DNA of 64,000 nt from Symsagittifera roscoffensis (taxonomy: Eukaryota; Xenacoelomorpha; Acoela; Convolutidae), in NCBI RefSeq assembly GCF_963678635.1, contig NC_087062.1:92231845-92295844 (forward strand), written 5' to 3'. The notes under the pieces are model-generated. The model saw only the letters and a program-made list of their open reading frames with translations. It was not told where the DNA came from and ran no database searches. Below, in pieces: positions 35,595 through 50,500 of this stretch (positions are counted from its first letter, which is position 1; each line of letters opens with the position of its first letter). The position numbers and the translations under genes are program-made.

Positions 35595-38500
35595 CTAGAA
35601 GCAATGATTAAAATCCAAAATCTGAATGTAAACAAATTATCTTAACAGGAAAATGCAGAAACTTTTTACAAAACATTATTCCTAAATTTTTAACAACTCA
35701 CTGCGTAGAAGATAAAAAAAACAAAATTGACAAACTGACCAAAAGGACCGAAAACAGCCGCCTGGAGCCGAATTCCGCAACATAGTTCGAACTGTGTTTG
35801 ATGGGTTTCACCAGAACCGACTGTGGTAAAATACGGCTGGTTTTGTGGTGGAGAAGAATGAGCACTAGTGGTTCCAGAATACGCGCTATGTCTCCTCGCG
35901 ATATGCAGTGCAGCAGCCATTGCTTAGTAATTGATCTACGCGAAGTCTCGCGAGAGGAGAGTCCGTCCAGCATCACCAGCAAGCATCTTAAAAAATCACT
36001 ATTTCATCGCAAGCTGCGCAACGAAAAAATGCCTCGTTGCAAAAAAAAGTCATTGAAAACCAACTACTTGCAGATATACTGATCTTAATTTGGCCTCAGA
36101 ATAGAAATAAGTTTTTTCCAGAAAATCACCAGCAGACTGTTCGAAAAAATGAACTCAGTGAAACCAAAAAAAAACATTGATTTTTTGAGCAGCACCCGAT
36201 TCATTCGACGAAATGATTCTATCCAGTATAAAAATAAATTTATAAGCCACAGTAGCGGATTTAGGGGGATTCTACCCCCTGCTGACCCAAAGGATCCCTA
36301 TTTGTACTATTTTGAGATATCCATTTTTGGATGACGGACCCCTAAGTTTTTCAATATTATTACTATTTTGGGGGAAAAGTGCGTCAAAATTTTTGGCCTT
36401 TTTGGCCTGTTTTTTTTTTAAAATAATTGCTGGACCATCTAATTACTTGTCGAAAGTTGGTTGTCCAGCTGCAATTAAGTTCTGCACGTTTGTTATAGTC
36501 CTCGACAAGTGCCACACAACTGAGAAGCGTCTGCAGGCCTCCAGTCCCCCACAAACAGCTGGTCTGCCCATAGAATGCACCATGACGTCTTCACACAAGT
36601 TGGAGATGCTTTCGGGACAGCATCTGTGCAGTTGTAGCCATAGATCTACTGCCCTCTCGTGGCAGAGAAAGTGACGCGACTCTAGCCACGACCACAGCGA
36701 CAGACAGATTTCCTACAAAGAATTACATATTGTTCTGGAATCGAAAGTCCAGGGCGTGCACTTGCAAGCCAGATGGCCTCGTTGTCTGCCGCGTTCTGAT
36801 GAAAACACTTCAATTGTTTTTATTCCTATTCTCGTAGAATGGAAGTATGGCGCAGGATCGGTATTTTTGAGGTAGTTTTTTTTACCTCAAATAAAGCACG
36901 CAAGAAGTCAAGTGTGGCTTCATATTAAAAACCTTCAGTCGCATCTACGATTATATATTTTAAAAACGCTCACCCAGTTGTTGAAATAAACTGGCCTGAA
37001 TATTTTCGATTTTCAGACTGATTTCTACACCCGAACTCCCAATGCGACTTTGAAAACCCACTAGCTGCACTTGAGGACTGTAGACAATCTTACAGAACGA
37101 ACATAGCTACGTTTTTAAGACCGTTGGAAGTGTCAACGAACTCAATAAGACTGCAAAAATAGATGATTTTATTTTTTAATTTCAAGTTTCAAAGAAAAAA
37201 CATGACTTTGAAGCTCTTTGTTTTTCAAGAACCTTTCATGATTGACAATTTTTTTGATAAAAATCACCCAAATTCAGAAAACGATATCAAAAGGTAACAT
37301 TTTTAGACAGCTGGAAATTCTAAAAACTAAATTCCATTTTGAAAATAGAAGTCGTTCACGTTTTTTTGCGTCATTTTCACTTTCGTAGTTGGAGAGCGGA
37401 AATGGCCTGCATTTTAGCACATATTTGAAATGAACTTAAAAAGTGCATATATACTTAAATGCATATTAAATACATAAAACTTGAAAAGAACTATTTTGCA
37501 CTATTTCTGGGTTGAGAAAACTCAGTACTACTAGCAAAGAAATCGGGTAATTTTCGTTATTCGCATGCAATTGTTACGCGCAAGGTTTCCTTTTCTCTTA
37601 GAATACATTTTATCAGGTTAAACCCATCAATGAACTCAGTTTTTCAACTCTATAGGGAAGATTTCACTGGAGTGTCGACTATTTAAAAAGTAGTCAATTC
37701 CTTGTACTTCCGGTTGCTTGAGAAATCTGTATGATATTTTTTCACCAGAATTAGTGAACTAACAAGGTATATACGATAGGATCGCTTGATGAGTTGCAGC
37801 TCTGGCTGAGAAATAGAGGTGATGATTCTCTGGTCGCTCGAGTACACGATCTCTGGCTCGGATGAAAGGGCCAGCTGCTGTAGCAGACAGTCGGTGGCCT
37901 TTGCCTGGATTGAGAAGTTAGCCACGAAACAACTGGCAATGAAGAGCGACATGAGCCACGGAGGAATCTCTGTTTCCGAGAATTCGACTAAACATTCAAC
38001 ATCTAAAGCTTCTCAATCAATTTATTGCCCTGAACTTACAAAAAATAATAATAAAATATAAGAGAAAACTTAACTCTTTTTCATATTTTTTGATAGAAAA
38101 ATATCTGATTTTATCCAAAATCCGATTTTACAATTTTCCAGCTTCCAATTTAACAGCGCATCCTTTTAGAGAGCTAAGTTTCTGTTGCACTGGAAAAATG
38201 AAACTAGAAACTAAAATGTTCACGAGCTCTCAATTAAACAAGACTATAAAATGTAACATAGCCAACAGACATTCGATGAACGCAAGGAAACAAAAAACTG
38301 ACTAGTTCTTTTTTAGCAAAACTTCCACTTTCGAAATTCAAACTAAAAAAATATGACCTTAAAACTCTGAATTTCAAGAACAATTTATGATTGACAAGAA
38401 ATTATCTCAGATTGAGAAAACTGGATCATTAGGTACAACTTTTATTCCGCTGAATAAATCATTTAGAAGTCATTTAGGCTTTTCGTGACCTTTCAACTTT

Positions 38501-41500
38501 GCTGATCGATAGTGGAGTAAATATTATTTTTAAAAAAGCAAATGAACTGAACTTCAAAAGAAATATAAACCGCTCAAAACAAAACTTGAGCGTGAACAAA
38601 TTTTAAGACTTGTTTTTGGAAAAAAAATAACGACCTAACTATACTGAGCGAAAAACAGCAAAATTACACAACAGCAAAACTTCAATGAATCTAAAAATCT
38701 TTTAGGAATAATTTTTGATTTTGCAAAAAACCATACGCTTGCTCGGATCGATAACAGAACTTGACTACTTCCCTGGTAATTCTTTTGAAAAAAAAACACT
38801 TTTTGGAGCAACATAACATGAAAAATAGACGCCTCCCCCCCCCCTCAGGGATTCGACCCCTTGCCGACCCAAAGGGTCCCCCCTTTGATACTTTTTCAGA
38901 AATCCATTTTTGGCCGACCGATCCTAAAATTTTTCTAAAGGCGCCTTGGGCGCCAATATATACTAACTTTGGGGAGAAGCGCGCGCCAAAAAAACGCGAC
39001 TTTTTTGTCAAAATTTTTCAAAAAGTGCCCAAAAACGGCTTTTTTGACTGTTTTTTCAAAAATTTGCCTGCGGCGCCGAACATTTCGCCAAAATAAGGGC
39101 AAAACAGTGCTTTGGGAGAGCTCGAAATATCAATTTGGTCGACCTAAAAAAAAGGTCGTCAAAATTTTGGAAAATTTTTTGAAAATCCGCCCCCCCCCCT
39201 CGAGAAAATCCTAGATCCGCCCCTGGTTCCATGTTTTAGTCATAGTTCCGGAAAAACCTCGTCTTTTTAAAGTCAATAGACTTATTAAAACTACCTTATT
39301 CTTTGCATCAAAACTGGGTTCTACTGGTTAAATTTAAGCTTAACTTTGTTCAAATAAAAATGCAAATCAAATGTTTACTAGTTGCTGAAATGTAATCAAG
39401 CTTGCTTCAAAAGCGTTAGTTTGTAAGACTTCAGTTTATCCGACTACTTTTATTTCAGGAAAAATTTAGCGAAATGTTTCACGATGCAATTTCGTCGCGC
39501 AGTATATTTAAGAAAACTTTTTGAAAATTAAGTTAGATTAATCAGAAATGACTACACTTATTATAATATGTTCGAGTCATTACTTAAAGGGCTTGAAAAA
39601 GATACACAGATGGACAATGGAGCTCCATATCACTTGCGATACAACGAAAGACTAGCATTGCAAGCTATCAAATGAACACTAAGACGGAAATAACTCAGTG
39701 GAAACGAAAAACTTTTTTTAACGAAAAATTCAATCTCAGAAAAAGACACGAGAAATACAAAAACTCGTATATAGCAAGCTTGTAGTATTTTCGGAGCGTT
39801 CACTAAGCCAAAAACACGTGGTTAGACATCAATTGATCCGATAATAAAAAATTCCCAAAAGAAATCGTTGTCATAAAAACTTTAAAAGAATCAACAATTT
39901 TTTGGAAATACGAAAATTTCTATCTCAGAAACAAGACCACAAACCGTTGGAACAAATTCAACGAACGCAAGTAAGCGGAAAAGAAACTTCAGCTTTCAAA
40001 TTTGTAATACAAACAGATGTCTAGAACAATTTTTACACAGAGGCGAAATGGTGCTTCGCGCCACATGCGATACAACAAAAAAATAACAAGGCAAGCTAGC
40101 AGGCAGGAAAAATAAGTAACTAAGTCCAGAAAATTGAAAAAACTTCACAAAAACCACAACTTAGAAAAAAATCCCAGAACCACAATCGACGGCATTTAAT
40201 GAAAACTCAATAAATAAATAACAAGCGGCAATTTTGTTTTCGGTTCTATCTCCCGCAGAACCGAAAACAAAATTTGTTTCGTGAAAAACTATGAAATAAA
40301 AATTTATTCTGAAAATAATAGCATTTTGTGCAAATCCGGAATGAAGCATATAATTTATGCTTTCCTTGAAATAGCCCCGAAGTAAGTCACTAAGCCGATA
40401 AAATATACACCGAAAGTAGTTTTTAAGCGAAGAAAAAACGAAAAACAGCAAAAAATCAACTGTAAAAGCTAGAAAAATTCAAAAGACTAAACAAGACTAA
40501 ATTTAAAGTTCCGTACAAAATAAAATCAATTCTACAATGGGGCAACTAAGCCGACAAAATATAAGCAGACAAACTATAGGCCCCGACATTCTTTTGGAAA
40601 GAATATTTGAGCAAACAAAAAACGTTAAAAGTAAAGGAAAAAAATACACGCAGTCAGAGGTCACAAACTTTAAAATTACAGGATAGAGCCAAAAAAAGTC
40701 CAGCAAAACTAGATTCAACCAAAAGTAAGTAGCATGATTTGGAAGGAAACGAACAAAAAAATCAGCGGATAAATAAGTTTCTTCCAAAAAAATCTGCTTC
40801 TTCCAAAAAAAATCTGCTTCCCAGTATCAAACCGGTTGTCTCAAACTGGTTCGGTGCTTTGTCTCAAACTGGTTCAGTGATTTTGTTAACCAAGTTGCTA
40901 ACCAAAAAAAATCAAAAATTTTCGCTCAAAACCTTAGTTGCTCATACTAAAAATAGGTGGGAAGAGTGAAAAAATTTCAAGATATTGGAAACTTCTCAAC
41001 GAAGTAGCATTAATCTTACAAAAAAAATAAGGAGTCGCCGCTCCTGTAAAAAAAATTCTCGCAACAACGGTTTTTTCGAAAAAGTTTCTAAAAAACAGTA
41101 AAAATTCTTTTCTGAAATGCAGACAACTTTTTTTTCTGCTAAAAACAGCGGAGGCAGCTCCAGCAGAAAAAATTCCCAAAGCCAGAAGGTAAATTAAAAA
41201 GAGACTATGGGGATAAGCAGACACACTGTGGAATACGCGGTCTTTCCATTGATACCCCTTGTTTAAAAATCGATGAAATACTTTGAGAAAATCTGAAATT
41301 TTTGATAAAGAAAAGATATTCAAAGCTTCTCAACAATATATATACACAACCAAAAATATGGTCGATAACGCTACTGGGAAAAACTGACTAAGTAACACTT
41401 TGAGTCTACAAAATTTCTTAAGTAACGCACTCCAATTATGCGTCTACAAAATTGCTAAGTGACGCAAGCCAACTATGACGCATTAGCAGTCAATTAAAAA

Positions 41501-44500
41501 AAAGAAATTTACCAATTAACATGCCTCAATTTATAGAGCTGAAGCATTTTAGCTAGCATACGAAAAAGTTTTAAACATCCGACCTCACCCAGGTTCAAAC
41601 CCTCTTATTTTATTGCGGGTCTTCTTCCCTACCTCCTCTACGCTACAGATTCATGATACATTGAAGCTAAAGTTATATTTGTAATATAATTAGCATTGGA
41701 TGTACTTAATAGCTGGTTATTGATCAAAATGAACACATTTTGTCGGAACAATATTTGCGTCGCAACAAACCTAAACGCATATATTTAAATAATACCTATT
41801 TTTATCCAACAGGAAATCTAATCAAACAAGCCAAGCAAGGTATTTGAATTTTAAATTAGCAACGGAACAAAACTTACGAAGCGGAAACAAAGCCGATAAT
41901 ATTAGAGCAGACACCAGTCGAGCCAAAAACTTTTATAAAAAAAATTTCAAGTCTCCCCTGAAGCTACAATGAACATCACTTGCAAATACCATTTACAGCA
42001 CAAGAGAAATCAGTGACGTGGCAACTAAGCCAACAAAAATTGAGCAGATGAACGAAAGCCCGACAAATCAATTTTCATCGAAATTTTATTACACGACCTA
42101 AATAGGAGTCTGAACTACGTTCATCAGCTCATAATGGTTTTAGAACATAGCCAACAAACATTTGGAAAATAGTCAATGACCGCAAGTTAACAGAAAAAAA
42201 AAAACGAAAAACCGATTCATTTTTTGAAAAAACTTCAACTTTCGAAATTCATAGAAAAAAACATATGCCCTTAAAGCTTTTTGAATTTCACGGACAATTT
42301 ATGATTGGTGAGTTTTTGCAAAAATTACTCCAATTTGAGAAAACTGGATCAACAGATGAAACTTTTATTTCGCTGGGAAATCTGATAATTAAATTCCATT
42401 TTCGAAACTAGAAGTCGATCACGTTTTTCGTGACCTTTACACTTTTGCTGATCGATAATGGAGTTTGCCTTCATTTTATCAAAGGAAATGAACTGAACTT
42501 AAAAAGTAATCAAAAGTCAATCCGCGAAAAGGTAAATTTGAGCGTGAAAAATTTTCAAGACATTTTCTGAAGAAAAAAATTCATCACGACCTATATAAAA
42601 GCATGACCTACGTTCATAGACTCTTAAAAAATTATTATCTTTCGAATGCTCACCATTAGCAGATTCGTTGTCCTTAAGAACAGGCAGAGTGCAGATTGCA
42701 TGTAGTAGTTTGCAGGACAAATCGAAGACTGCTAGGAAATCATCCACACTTCCTTTCATACTGATTCCGTTCATAGTTATGCCATTCATTGCACTTTGAC
42801 TGGTTGAGGCCAAAACTTGTCTGGAAACCAATGCAGAGTTTCTACTTTTAGCCAATCTTATTCTCAATTCATCCTCAAAACTGGCAACATCTGAAAACCT
42901 CTCCATCAAATAAGACGCATATCTTTGCAATACATTTTCGCATTCACTTTTACTCCCACTGAAACTGGGTTCAAATAGCTTCGATCGCAGCATCTTGTCG
43001 AAGAAACTTTTGATTGATTTTATACACGCTTCGACTACACTCGAGTTTGAGAACACCGATTCGCCCAGTGAATGTTTATGACTTTCAATCATATCGAAGT
43101 CGTTCGGCGAATTTGCGGGCGACGACTGACGGTTCACACTTGCGCTCATTGTGTCAATTTTATTTCCTTCAGGTATCTCAATCACAGCTTCGTCCTCTGA
43201 TGTAATGTTTCCGTTCTGAGCGAGAGCAGTCGGACTTGAAGTGTCGCCCTCCGCTCGTATTTCGGTTTCGCCGATGTCAGAAGTTTTTCCCAGATTTTTC
43301 CCTTTCCGATTGGCCTCAACTAGATCATCCAAATCAGATGCTGCAAGTGAAGATTTGCTGGAAGACAAAGCTTTCTAAAACAAAGTTTTATTGGTTTCCA
43401 TTTTCATTAGCCATTTTTTTTCGGGTGGACTCCAACAATCGGGTGGACTCCAATAAACTTTATGAAGGATATAATCTCCGAAAAAAATTGCAAATTGTTT
43501 AAAAATTGTTTTTAAATAAAAAGTTGGTATTTTATATAGTAAAAATGACCTTTTTTGTCTATCAAACAAAAATAAATTAACTTATACAATATTTTGGAGA
43601 TTATACCCTTCTTAAAGTTGGTTTGGCTACGTAAGGGGCTCACTTTTATATAATTATGTCTGTGATCGACTGGGTATTTTCGGCGTAATTTTTGATTAAC
43701 TAAGAAAAGCCAAAATGATCCATTTTTGGGGTAAAATTTCGGAACCGAATTTCTCAAAACAAATTACACCATATTAGTTCTGCTAAAATTTTAAGCAAGT
43801 TTTGTCTTCATAAGTTTTCATCTAAACTCAACCCAATTTGAGAAAAACGGGTTTTAAATTTCAAGTTTAATGCGTTTTGTCCGGTTAATTTAAATCAGCT
43901 TTGTATACTAAATAGACCAAACTTTAGAAATTGTAAAATTGAAAACATAGCCAACATAGCTAAGTAAACCGAAAGGCCGATGGTCCGCCGCACATTATGA
44001 CAGATGCTCGCATCATGAGGGCAGATTGATAAACCTATTTACTAACCGTTTCTACGTCGACACCAGACACGTACTGACTGGACGTGACCTCGCTCAGATT
44101 GCCTGTGAACTTTCCCAGAGAGACATAGCAGGCCGAGGGGTGGACATACTCGATCAGTTTCATGGCCAACTTCAGACTGTCGTTGATCTCGTGCAGAAGC
44201 AGGGAGTCGCAATTAGCACACAACCACGAGATCATCTTAAGGATGAAAGTCGGAATGTGACATTCGAATGCATCTTCGTGTGTCTCCTAAATCAATCACC
44301 GGTAAACATGTTGACATATTGATTATGCTAAATAGCAGGCAAAACTGTGTAACAATCGCCATGTTTCAGTAAAACTTTACTCAATTGATTTTTTTATTTT
44401 TCGTATGTATATCGTCTGTTTTTTTTTATGTCAACACTAATTTTATACTGAAATTCAATCTGAGATAACAACTCGACACTGGAACAAAATCGATCAATGA

Positions 44501-47500
44501 GTGAATCGGCTATGGGCGACAGCTAACGATTGAATGATACATATTTCTGGCATTCAAATCTCACCTGACTCTGAAACAATCAAATTTCTCAAATCAATGC
44601 TTAATTGTGGCGATAAGTCAGTACCATAACAGAGTAGTGCTATGTAACTTAACATTACGAAATATAGAAATATTCGCTCTCAATCATAACTATTTTCATA
44701 ACTAATTGTCAGCTAAAACCACAAAGCAAAAATCAAGGAAATTAGGCGTTTCTTCCTGCAATTTTGGAAAGCTGGCGCAAAAAAATCTGACTTTTTCTTC
44801 GTAGAAGAATACATGAAACTCTTTTTTTAATACAGAAGAACACATGACTATTTACAGAACTTTTTCCAGATAAAAAAGCTGTTGTTTGTGTTTCCATTAA
44901 CTGTTTTTTTAATGAGGACTGCCATTTCAGATGATAGATATTCTGATGATGCATACAAGTTTGTGCGAAAGCGCTTAGTTAAACATTGACTGTACGCTCT
45001 GTGCTTTTCCTTTTTTGTTTAAGGGTTTAAAAACCCATTTGTATATCTCGGCGAACAGTAACAACTCACGAGAAGAATGATGTCGAGAAAGAAGCTGACG
45101 AACTGACACAGCTCGGCAACTGTTATCTTTTTAGCAGGCAGATTGACCCCTTCAAACTGAGGCCGAGTCGACTCTTTATCAGTGCAAATTACATCAAGCT
45201 GACATGCAAAAAACTGCCATATGAGGTCTCCCGGTTCTCGCTTCTGGATTTCTTGGAACAGAAGATTCGCAGACTTTATTAGATCTCCGCTCGCCCTGTT
45301 GTCCAGAAACATGTTTGATAGGAGTTTGTGTGTACTCGAACCGGAGCCCGACCCAAGAATCCTGTTGTACATCTCGTCAGCTGAGATTCCTAACATAGCT
45401 CTCGTAAGTGAGAGAAGATATCTGAAGAGATTGGTGAGGACGCTTCCGTCTTCGGCCATAAGCAATGCATTCATGTCTGTTTTGCTATCGAGGAGAGTGT
45501 TCATGACCCTGAGTGGTCGCAGCATCAAGTTCCGGTTGAAGTTCTTGTCATTTTGGAGAATCAGTTGTTCTGTTATAGCGATGAACATATTGAGAGAGGA
45601 GAGGAAGATGCCTTGATTGGCTACATCATCAGATTGATCTACAGAAGAGCCGTTATGATAAAAAAAAAATCATGTACGATGAAGAACCCGGAATTTTTTA
45701 AGCAAAGGTCTTTGGTAAAGCAGCAAACATTCTTCACTAACTAGACTTTCAAATCGAAAATTATCAAAGTTCTAAACCTCATCAAATCATTCGAGGAGTC
45801 TGACCAGAGACTTATAGTAGGGTCAATATATTATAATGAGATGATACATTATAAAGTAGCAGATGAAGTAAAAAAAAGTTAAGTAAACGGTTTAACGCAC
45901 CAAACACCCACGAGAACAGTCTGCGATTCAGTGAGAGATCTTTCCGGAGCAGGACATTGAATGCGGAGCAGTTGAGAAGAATGATGTCTTTATCTGAGAC
46001 GTTTAGGTTAGTGTTAGCCTGTCCAGTTAAACTGATCACAGCGTCTAAGGCTATCCGCTGCACGAGTACGGTGGCGTCTTGTAGACATTCACACAGGGCG
46101 TGTATCTAAACAAAAATTCGAAAGACTAAGTCAAAGCCAACATTTGAAACACTTCATTACTTTTGCTCGAAGAATATAGTTCCTCAAATAAACAAATAAA
46201 CGGTGCCATCTAGCCGAGTGACTATATCGCCCAATCAAATGATTTTCAAAAGAAACAAACCATGATTTCGGAATCGATAAAGACGGAGTCTTTAATAGTG
46301 TTGGTTCCATTCTGTTTGCTTTTTGAATGCACCTCAACGATAAAAGTAAGTGCTTGAAATCGAGTTGAGCTGTTGTCCTTAATGCACTTCCAGATTGCGA
46401 AATTGAAATTTGCCGTATTTCTTCGAAATTTCTCAAGCAGTCTCAATGTGGGGTTGAAATATTCCGAGCCTTCCTCCAGTCCAGGAAGCACACCGTGAAT
46501 AAGTGCCGGCATTGCAGGTTGTAGAGCGTTTCCGAGCGGGACATAAAAGTTCTCGTACAGTTCCAGAACCTTCGGTTTAGCTGACATGGAACAGGATCCC
46601 AGCAAGGGGAATACACCCGTCGAGTACAGAAAGAGATCTTCGCCCAGACCTTTCCTGCCTAAAACCAAAATACTTCAAACAGTCATTAAATAATTTAAAT
46701 GTTCACTAACTTTTATTGACAAGGATAAGAAAGAGGACAAATGAGAGATCCCAAGTACATTTCCTCTCAAAAAATGCAAAAAAATGCTGTTGTTTTCCAG
46801 GAAAATCGATTAGTTTTTAGAAAGAGAAGTTGCAAAACCGCTATATTAATTTACGGAAATTTTCGTTTAAAACACAATGGCGAAGCGGAGCTTTGCACGA
46901 CTTGCAATACAACGCAATCATTAAAAAAACATTAGTCGAAAAAAATTGAAGCACGTTGAAAAAAAAACTAGGTGAACCAAAATTTTCGTATGCCTCGATG
47001 AAGGACACCTAGGGACCAGCTAAAGCTGAAGGTACGTGTTTGTTATTTTTCGAATTTGTTATACTGATGCGAAGGAAATGCGAATTACAATAATTGAACT
47101 TTGCCCAAAACCTTAATTGTTTCTCAAATAAAATAAGTGAAAATTGTCGAGATTTTAGAATTTTCAAAGACATAACCTTTCCCATAAAAATAAGGACTAG
47201 CAGCTTCTGCGGGAAAAAGTCGCGCAATCGCTTCTTTCGATTTAAATCTTTATTTAAGATTTGATAGGGTAGTTTTTGAGAAAATTCAAAAAACATCTGC
47301 AAAACGGTCAAAGTTCAAAAACTTGCCTTTCCGAAATTCGTAACATTTTTCTGCTAAAAGCAGAGGGTGACCGGTAAAGCAGAGATGATTCCCAAAATTG
47401 TGCATCTCGATTGAACATTTGACCTGAGAATTGGCACAGTAATTTTCGAGTAGAGTAAAAACTTTCACAAAAATTGTCAAGGTTTCAAAACTTCGACTTG

Positions 47501-50500
47501 CTTGGAGGCAGAAGTCCAAAAAACGGTAACAATTCAGAAAATTGAAATTTTCGCCAATCATAGCTTTTCGTTTAAAATAAATTGGTCATAGCGGCTTATG
47601 CAGAAGAGATTCGCTGGATTATTTGATAGTTTTCAGACACAGAAAAAATAACGACTCAGAACAACTTGACCTTATTCCATCAGGCTCTCACACGAACGGT
47701 TACGGTTTCATACAATTGCCCCCCCCCCCCGTAGAATGACCTACCGTAGAATGCCCTCGCCAATTATGTGTTAATTCTGCAAAATAATTCTGTATAAAAT
47801 ATTCATTTCATATGCTACTAATTACAAAAATTGATTTCATTTTTCGTTTTAATTCGTTAGTTTTAATTCATTTTTCTTTAGTAATACGCTCAATTCTGGT
47901 CAACGAATCTAGGCTACACTCAATGCTAGTTTATGACACATCTATATTTTCACCACCCAAAATCAATTTGAGGGGAGCGGAATTTTACAGCTGATCCATT
48001 TATCCAGTATAACAAAACCAAACTAAATTTATACACAGAGGTGAAGTTGCAATTCGCATACACAAGCAAAAAGTATGACCGATAACGTTACTGGGAAAAA
48101 ATGAATTAGTACAAACTTTGGGTCTAGAAAAAATTCTTACGTGACGCACGCCAATTATGAGTCTACATAATTGCTAAGTGACGCCAATTATGACGCATTA
48201 GCAGTACCAGTCAATTTGAAAAAAAAAGAAGAAATTTACCAACTGAAAAAAAATTACCACTTTATAGAGCGGACGCATTTTAACTAGTTTACGAAAAAGT
48301 TCATTGAAAACATCCGACCTTGCCTAGGTTCGAACCCTTTTATTTTGTTGCCGGTCTTCTTCACTACCTCTACGCTATAGATCCATGAGACCTTCAAGCT
48401 AAAATGCCATTTGTAATGAAATATTCTGTGTTAAAATCGCGATACAACAATTATACAAGGCAATAAAATGCGAAGTTAGCATCAAAAAGAATCAACGAGA
48501 CTTGAGACTTATAAAAAGTTAACAAGTTCCCCCCTCGCCCTCAAAAGATACAAACTAAAATTTCTAATTGCTCGTCAAATGAACCAATATGAGGCCACTA
48601 AAGTGATATAATAAAAGCCGAAACTAATAAGGACGAAAAAAATGAAAAAAGCCAAAAATAAAGTCGAAAGATTGTGTGAATACTAAAAAATTATTAAGTC
48701 TCTCTCAGCCTCAAAACACAAACACGCACAGAATTTTTTCTCTGGTAGAAAGACGCAATATCAGGATATTAAATCGATACAAAAACAGGCCGAAACCAAC
48801 TAAGCCCAAAAAAGGAAAAACAAAAGTGACGAAAAAAAATCGGTCGTAAAAAAAACTATTTCGAATAATAATTTAGCAAACTGTGCGACCCAGAGGTAAG
48901 CATAAAAACTACATTTCCCTTGAGCAACTCAAATTTATGATCTTAAGCCAATAAAAGAGCCGAAATCACGTGGACTGAAAAAAATCTAGCAAAAAAAAAG
49001 AATATTCATGAAATTACATACAGCAGACGTAAATCAAAACACTGAGAGCAACCACATAGCAATAGCATAGCAAGAAAAACCAATTCTACTATAAGGCAAC
49101 TAGGCCGACAAGACATAATCAGACAAATAATGAGCCGACAACTTTTTTGAAACGGAATCTTTCCCGTTTCAAAAAGAAACAATTCCGGGTCAGATTCGAA
49201 CCCAGGACCTTTGCCGTACCAGGCGAAATTGTCACGTCCAGGCTAGGTGGGCCTGGAACGCTAAGAATTTAAAGTGAGCCGGGAATGCTCAGAAGGTTCC
49301 ACCAGATATGAGTCCGGAAGTACACTAGAGATGAGTCTTGTGAACAAAGAGGCTTACGCGGAGAAAAGTCTAGTACCCGATTGCAGAATTAGTCCGGTTA
49401 CCGCACACTTGCTCTGGCAAAAGCAAGTATTTGGTGGTAGGCCAGCAAGCCGAAGAGCCGGAAAAAAAATTACCATTCCAACAAGCCAAAAATTAATAGT
49501 GTTATGTTATGCATCATTAGAACAGATTGAGACTAATGTTATGCAATTGTTACGTAATTGTGATGTAATTCACGTTATCTTGATGTAATTTCGGCTCCAA
49601 GAAATGGTGGTTTGTAGACATGGCGGTTTATTGAACATACGCCAATTTTCTCCAAACTGACTTTTTTTTCAAAAATCTTCATCTTTTGAATTTCGAAGAA
49701 GTAAATGGCCATAAATTGCTTTGAATTTGCAGTACAATTTATGATGAACACTTATTTGTTAAATTTAACCCAATTTGAGAAAACTGGATCAATAGGTAGA
49801 ACTTTTATTTCACTGGGAAATCTGATAATTAATTTCCATTTTTGAAATTAGACGTCGTTCACGCTTTTCGTAACCTTTACCTTTTTACTGTTCGACAGTG
49901 AAGTTTGCCTTCCTTTTAACAATGGAAATGCACTGAACTTAAAAAGAAATCAAAAGTCAAACCGCGAAAAATCAAAATTGAGCGTGAAAAATTTTTACAT
50001 TTTCTTGAAAAAAAAACAAAAAAAAACCAGCAAGATCTAGATAAGAGTACTCACTACGTTCATTTCTCTTAAACAACGGGTAGATGAAAAGAAACTTCAT
50101 TCTGAGAGGATACTTTTAGCTTTTCACTATGACTTTTGACAAGATAATTGTGATCAGAAATTCTAAGCTTTTTATAGAAGAGAACATTTTTTATGCTTAA
50201 AAATTATAACAAGCACAAATTTTTAAGGTGAACTAAGCATTCAAAAAACTAACATCATCAAACTTTAGAAATTTAGCTTCAAGCATAAATTGTGCAGTAA
50301 TCTTTCGTCTATAGATGGCTTGGACAAATGATCATGTTGCGTGCATAAAAATCTCCTCGATATCTTTCAGGCTGATTCAATAAACAATTTCTAAGAAGAG
50401 CGTATAAGTAGAGCGTAACTCGAACACTTGATTGCTTTAAACAGATCACGGAATGTTCGGAACACAATAGACGTTAAAAAAATTCAATTTCAAATTCGTT

